Positions 4,792 to 8,005 of a DNA stretch of 8,005 nucleotides are shown here, piece after piece. The stretch lies in assembly GCA_025454275.1 (NCBI GenBank), contig JALOOS010000064.1, positions 1-8,005 of the forward strand, written 5' to 3'. Made by a program: the position numbers and the translations under genes. Below the pieces are notes generated by a model. The model saw nothing but the letters and a program-made list of their open reading frames with translations, was not told the origin of the DNA and did no database searches. Within the stretch, counting starts at the first letter, position 1, and every line of letters starts with the position of its first letter. Source of the stretch: Desulfobacterales bacterium. Lineage in GTDB: Bacteria > Desulfobacterota > Desulfobacteria > Desulfobacterales > SpSt-501.

Positions 4792-5551
4792 CGGCTTCCC
4801 CCGGCGGCCGGCCGCGCGCACGGCGCTGGCGGACGATCTCGAAGAGCACGACGGCGGCGGCCACCGAGGCATTGAGCGAATCGAGCGGACCGGCCTGGGG
4901 GATCGCCACCAGCCGATCGCAGCTTCGGCGCACGAGCGGCCTCAGCCCCCGCTCCTCGCCGCCCACCACCAGTACGAGGGGCATCGCGCCGTCCAGCGCG
5001 TAGAGGGTGTCGCGCGCACCGGGATCCAGGCCGACCACCCAGAGGCCGCGCTCCTTGAGAAGGTCGAGACTGCGGGCGAGGTTGGTCACCTGGATGAACC
5101 GGGTGTGCTCGAGGGCCCCCGCGGAAATCCGCGAGACCGCCGGAGTCGGCGGCGCCGAGCGGTCCCGGGGGGCCAGCACGGCCTGGACGCCGGCGCACAA
5201 TGCCGTCCTCAAAATGGCACCCAGGTTGTGCGGGTCCTGGATGCAGTCGAGCGCCAGGATAAAATCCGGGGCGGCCCCGTCCCGAGGATCCGGCAGCGCG
5301 GAGAACTCCTCGGCTTCGAAGGCGCTCACCCGGGCCGCCACCCCCTGGTGCGATTCGACCCCTGCGAGGGCGGTGAGCTCACCGGCCGGCAGGACCCTGA
5401 CCGGGACCCTGCGGGAGGCAGCCGCCTGCCGCAGGGCCTGCGTGCGCGGGGTCTCTTTGCCCGGCGCAAGCCCGATCTCGAAGATCCGCCGCCGGCCGGC
5501 CCTGAGCGCCTCGCCCACCGGGTGGATCCCGCAGAGCACCTCGGTCTTCAC
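4784..5551 (-). CDS. rlmB: TrmH-family 23S rRNA (guanosine-2'-O-)-methyltransferase
   Basis: This SPOUT-class RNA methyltransferase uses S-adenosylmethionine to methylate a ribose 2'-OH; the best-studied relative, RlmB, acts on G2251 of 23S rRNA. From the GTG at 5551 it has 255 residues. An N-terminal L30e-like substrate-binding domain opens with CGIHPVGEAL (7-16). The catalytic domain has motif 1 LDCIQDPHNLGAILRTA (101-117), motif 2 GGEERG (197-202) and the knot-forming motif 3 IPQAGPLDSLNASVA (217-231). A second GTG at 5563 adds four residues, but a GGAGG at 5557-5561 overlaps that codon and stands 5 nt before GTG 5551, favouring the shorter form. Its stop overlaps the comF start; gmk ends 49 nt upstream. 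The exact target nucleotide is assumed from the family; a tRNA target is less likely. Confidence 0.92.
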   Translation of the reverse strand: MKTEVLCGIHPVGEALRAGRRRIFEIGLAPGKETPRTQALRQAAASRRVPVRVLPAGELTALAGVESHQGVAARVSAFEAEEFSALPDPRDGAAPDFILALDCIQDPHNLGAILRTALCAGVQAVLAPRDRSAPPTPAVSRISAGALEHTRFIQVTNLARSLDLLKERGLWVVGLDPGARDTLYALDGAMPLVLVVGGEERGLRPLVRRSCDRLVAIPQAGPLDSLNASVAAAVVLFEIVRQRRARGRPPGEAGG

Positions 5552-5600
5552 GCACGCCTCCACGCTCCGGAAGCCCCTCCGCCGGCGGACGGGCGCGGTT

Positions 5601-6221
5601 TCACGGGGCGGCCCGGTACGACCCGACGAGGGCGATCAACTCCCGGGCCGCCGTCTGCAGATCGCCGTTCACGAGGAGGTGGCGATAGAAACCCGCCTGA
5701 GCCATCTCGGCCGCGGCGTTTTCAAGGCGCCGCGCGATCACCTCCGGCGGGTCGGTGCCCCGCGACTCCAGCCGCTCCCGCAGCACCGCGGGCGAGGGCG
5801 GCATGATGAAGATGGTGACGCTCCCCGGAAACCGCGCGCAGATCTGACGCGCCCCCTGGACGTCGATGTCGAGCAGCAGGTCGCTGCCGGCGGCGATGCC
5901 CTCCCGCAGGAACTCGGCGCTCGTGCCGTAATAGTTGCCGTGCACCTGAGCCCACTCGGCCCAGCGCCCCCGGCCGATGCCCGCCTCGAATTCCGCCGCC
6001 GGGATGAAGAGGTAGTCGCGGCCGTTTTCTTCGCCGGGCCGCGGTGCACGGGTGGTATAAGAGACCGAGTAGCGCAGATCGGCGAACGCCGCGAGCAGAC
6101 GATGGCGCAGCGTGGTTTTGCCCGCCCCCGACGGTCCGGAGAGGATGAAGATCCGCCCCCGGCGTTCCGCCCGCGGTGCGCGGGGGTCCTGGCCGTCGCC
6201 CGGCCGGCAGGGCGGCCCCAT
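5601..6221 (-). CDS. gmk: Guanylate kinase
   Basis: Guanylate kinase phosphorylates GMP to GDP with ATP, an essential step in GTP and dGTP supply and in GMP recycling. The 206-residue protein has the P-loop GPSGAGKT (29-36), the GMP-binding segment SYTTRAPRPGEENGRDY (54-70), HGNYYGT (94-100), the Walker B-like LLLDIDVQGA (115-124) and the lid arginines RGTDPPEVIARRLENA (154-169). The first 20 or so residues are a proline- and arginine-rich extension before the usual IFILSGPSG strand; no closer ATG or GTG in frame exists. The ATG follows the remA stop by only 3 nt and lacks a strong ribosome binding site, so it probably depends on coupling to remA. Position after yicC-remA is as in many bacteria, including Bacillus. 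Confidence 0.97.
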   Translation of the reverse strand: MGPPCRPGDGQDPRAPRAERRGRIFILSGPSGAGKTTLRHRLLAAFADLRYSVSYTTRAPRPGEENGRDYLFIPAAEFEAGIGRGRWAEWAQVHGNYYGTSAEFLREGIAAGSDLLLDIDVQGARQICARFPGSVTIFIMPPSPAVLRERLESRGTDPPEVIARRLENAAAEMAQAGFYRHLLVNGDLQTAARELIALVGSYRAAP

Positions 6222-6224
6222 GCC

Positions 6225-6482
6225 CTACTCGGCCTCGGCCCGCAGCTGGGCAAGGCGCTGGGAGATCGTTTCGGCCTGGATGGCGGAGAGCACCACATGG
6301 TTGCTGTCCAGGACGATGATCGAGCGGGTGCGGCGGCCGTGGGTGGCGTCGATCAGCCGGCGCTCCTCGCGCGCCTCGTCCTTGAGCCGTTTCATCGGCG
6401 CGGAGTTCGGGGCCACGATCGCCACCACCCGTTCGGAGACCACCGTGCTGCCGAATCCGATGTTGAGCAACGCCTGATCCAT
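6225..6482 (-). CDS. remA: RemA family DNA-binding protein (DUF370)
   Basis: This 85-residue protein belongs to the DUF370/RemA family. In Bacillus subtilis RemA is a DNA-binding activator of biofilm matrix and osmoprotection genes and assembles into a ring. The start NIGFGSTVVSERVVAI and the central LIDATHGRRTRSIIVLDS (43-60) are family hallmarks. R18, P29, R50 and R51, positions I recall as important for DNA binding or function in Bacillus RemA, are all kept. The ATG at 6482 is preceded by GGAGG 4 nt away and gives the family length; the upstream in-frame extension to 6611 overlaps yicC and is rejected. The order yicC-remA-gmk matches that in Firmicutes. Its targets in this organism are unknown, and a biofilm role should not be assumed. 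Confidence 0.93.
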   Translation of the reverse strand: MDQALLNIGFGSTVVSERVVAIVAPNSAPMKRLKDEAREERRLIDATHGRRTRSIIVLDSNHVVLSAIQAETISQRLAQLRAEAE

Positions 6483-6528
6483 TCTGCCTCCATTCAGGCT
6501 GCGCGCGTCGGCGCGGTCGCGGCTCGCC

Positions 6529-7410
6529 TCACTCCACGTTCTGAACCTGCTCCCGGATCTTTTCGAGCTCCGATTTGACGGCGACCACGCGGTGGGCCGC
6601 ATCGGCATCACCGATCTTGGACCCCATCGTGTTGAACTCCCGGTTGAGCTCCTGGAGCAGAAAATTCAACTTGCGCCCGCCGGCCTCCGGGGCGGCCATG
6701 ATGTCGCGAAACTGGCGCAGGTGGCTTCCGGCCCGCACGATCTCCTCGGAGATGTCGGCACGATCGGCGAGAAAGGCGGCCTCCTGGGCCAGCCGCACCG
6801 GGTCGATCTCCACCGTGCCGCGCAGGAGCAGCGCCATGCGCTCGGAAAGCCTCTGCTGGATGAGGGCGGTCAGGCCGGCGGCGCGCGCGGCGATCTCCTG
6901 CAGGGCGGCCTCCACGCTCGCGAGCCGCGCGTGGAGATCCCGGGCCAGGTGCTCGCCCTCCCGCCGGCGCATGGCCTCAAGCTCGTCCAGGGCCTGGATG
7001 AGGGCCTTCTCCGCGGCCGGCCACACCCGCTCGGGGTCGGCTCCGGCCTCGGCGGTTTTCAGAACCCCGCCGCAGCCGACCAGAAGCTCGAGCGAGGGCT
7101 CGGCCGGAAAGGCAAACTCCTCCCGCAGCCGGGTGAGCGCGGCCATGAGGGCCCGCGCCCGCACGAGGTCCACTTCGACCGCGGCGGCATCGCCCCCCGC
7201 GGCCGTCACCTGGATCTTGACCTCGATGCGGCCCCGCGCCAGGCGCCCGGCGATGAGGGCCCGGATCCGCTCCTCGATCGCAGCGTCGCCCGGGGAGAGC
7301 CGCAGGAAGAGGTCGAGGTTGCGGCTGTTGACGGCGCGGATGTCGACCGCCACCGTGAACTCGCCGCCGGCGAAGGTCAGCGCCGCACAGCCGGTCATGC
7401 TCCTAATCAT
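6529..7410 (-). CDS. yicC: YicC/YloC family endoribonuclease
   Basis: This 293-residue protein has the full YicC layout. The N-terminal domain starts with the hallmark MIRSMTG, followed by the conserved AVNSRNLD segment (26-33) and RGRIEVKIQV (59-68). A charged, probably coiled-coil middle spans about 130-190. The C-terminal DUF1732 domain has ISEEIVRAGSHL, GRKLNFLLQELNREFNTMGSK and the terminal REQVQNVE. Members from E. coli and Bacillus are reported as endoribonucleases; the E. coli protein affects the small RNA RyhB. The start ATG overlaps the upstream DUF4416 stop by 8 nt (ATGATTAG), with AAGGAG 9 nt before it, so the pair is translationally coupled. The usual aromatic after the MTG motif is here Cys (MTGCAAL), a mild departure from the family. 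Confidence 0.95.
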   Translation of the reverse strand: MIRSMTGCAALTFAGGEFTVAVDIRAVNSRNLDLFLRLSPGDAAIEERIRALIAGRLARGRIEVKIQVTAAGGDAAAVEVDLVRARALMAALTRLREEFAFPAEPSLELLVGCGGVLKTAEAGADPERVWPAAEKALIQALDELEAMRRREGEHLARDLHARLASVEAALQEIAARAAGLTALIQQRLSERMALLLRGTVEIDPVRLAQEAAFLADRADISEEIVRAGSHLRQFRDIMAAPEAGGRKLNFLLQELNREFNTMGSKIGDADAAHRVVAVKSELEKIREQVQNVE

Positions 7411-7966
7411 GCAGGGCGTCTCCTTGTTCGGTCGCGCCGTTCGGCATTTTCAGACCCGCCGCGTACCGGCGGCGCACCCGCAGCAGAAAATCGGACAAGG
7501 GGCGGTCGGCATAGTCGGGATAGGTCCAGGGCAGGGGCTGAAACCGGCCCTTCCGAAACACCAGCGTGAGATCGGCATAGATCCCCCCACCGAGGTAAAT
7601 GCGATGGCTGAAATTTTTCCCCGTGGCGAGCACAAAGCGCTCCAGCAGGAGATAGCCGGGGTCGATATTGACCCGCCGCCCCGCCTCCGTCCGATACTCC
7701 TCCTCCAGGGCATTGGTCGCCCCTTTGATCGCGGCCAGGCCGTCCTGGGCGATCAGCTCCGAAAAGGCCGCCACCCGGCGCAGGAGCGGGGCTCCCATCT
7801 CCTTCGCGTAGTAAGAGGTGTAGCCGAAAGGCAACCAGGGGCTGATCATATCCGGTGGGCCGAAACGGGAGGCGAGCCGCCGCGCAAGCTCCTCGAAGAG
7901 GAAGCACTCCTTCAGGAGAACCCCGATGACCAGCTTGGCGGGTGCGGGCGGCCGGGGCAGGCTCAT
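7403..7966 (-). CDS. DUF4416 family protein
   Basis: This 187-residue protein matches the DUF4416 family as I know it, a group of uncharacterised proteins common in delta-proteobacteria, Nitrospirae and thermophiles. Recognisable segments are KLVIGVLL (11-18), the LPFGYTSYYAKEMG block (45-58), RRVNIDPGYL (97-106), NFSHRIYLGGGIYADLTL (118-135) and FQPLPWTYPDY (142-152). The many conserved polar and aromatic residues suggest an enzyme or a ligand-binding protein, but no known catalytic motif is evident. There is no signal peptide or membrane segment, so it is probably cytoplasmic. An in-frame stop (7991-7993) lies 24 nt before the ATG, which fixes the start region; the ribosome binding site is weak. 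Its stop overlaps yicC by 8 nt, which links it to RNA or nucleotide metabolism by context only. Confidence 0.88.
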   Translation of the reverse strand: MSLPRPPAPAKLVIGVLLKECFLFEELARRLASRFGPPDMISPWLPFGYTSYYAKEMGAPLLRRVAAFSELIAQDGLAAIKGATNALEEEYRTEAGRRVNIDPGYLLLERFVLATGKNFSHRIYLGGGIYADLTLVFRKGRFQPLPWTYPDYADRPLSDFLLRVRRRYAAGLKMPNGATEQGDALHD

Positions 7967-8005
7967 ACCGGAGGTCTTCCCGGTTCGCGCTCACGCGTCC
8001 GCCAG

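Noticed and set aside
4784..4872. Longer ComF starting from the ATG at 4872
   Set aside because: It would overlap the conserved motif-3 end of rlmB by 89 nt; the GTG at 4791 overlapping the rlmB stop is a better start.
3283..4875. 530-codon open frame on the plus strand antisense to pgeF and comF
   Set aside because: It runs across two well-identified minus-strand genes and a spacer, has the Arg/Pro/His-rich composition of a GC-rich antisense shadow, and shows no family motif.
5007..6578. 523-codon open frame on the plus strand antisense to rlmB, gmk and remA
   Set aside because: It is a shadow frame of three conserved genes in GC-rich DNA; its composition is unlike a real protein.
7991..8005. 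Possible C-terminal end (LADA then stop) of an upstream minus-strand gene
   Set aside because: Only four codons and a stop are in the window, which is too little to support a gene; it is merely compatible with one ending 24 nt before the DUF4416 start.

Overview
All twelve protein-coding genes lie on the minus strand, so the window is transcribed from its right end to its left. It is a GC-rich bacterial chromosome segment of housekeeping genes. The gene neighbourhoods suggest a delta-proteobacterial lineage (Desulfobacterota): a DUF4416 protein next to yicC-remA-gmk, and a separate atpZ-atpI-atpB-atpE group for the membrane part of ATP synthase. This placement is an inference from gene content; no rRNA or tRNA gene is present.

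Right block (about 7966 to 3970): DUF4416 protein, YicC endoribonuclease family protein, RemA/DUF370 DNA-binding protein, guanylate kinase, a TrmH/RlmB-type 23S rRNA 2'-O-methyltransferase, and a ComF-type phosphoribosyltransferase. Spacings are short (two 8-nt overlaps, gaps of 3 to about 50 nt), so this looks like one operon mixing RNA processing and modification with nucleotide metabolism. Its promoter lies beyond the window.

Middle block (3873 to 1995): PgeF/YfiH (Cu-oxidase_4 family) and PyrK, the iron-sulfur flavoprotein electron-transfer subunit of dihydroorotate dehydrogenase. PyrK has no pyrD beside it. The spacers around these two genes are unusual. The 310-bp spacer between pgeF and pyrK is almost entirely a patchwork of unrelated short tandem or direct repeats (units of 6, 7 and longer). 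An 8-bp repeat family sits just downstream of both pyrK and comF, and a 13-bp word is shared by the two pyrK-flanking spacers.

Left block (1737 to 26): AtpZ, AtpI, AtpB (a subunit) and AtpE (c subunit), with a plausible sigma-70-type promoter about 50 to 80 bp upstream of atpZ. The c subunit carries Q31, E64, S65 and Y69, a pattern resembling Na+-binding c-rings. The F1 genes are not in view.

I see no mobile element, CRISPR array, defence system or novel multigene system. The repeat-mosaic spacers are the least explained part of the window.
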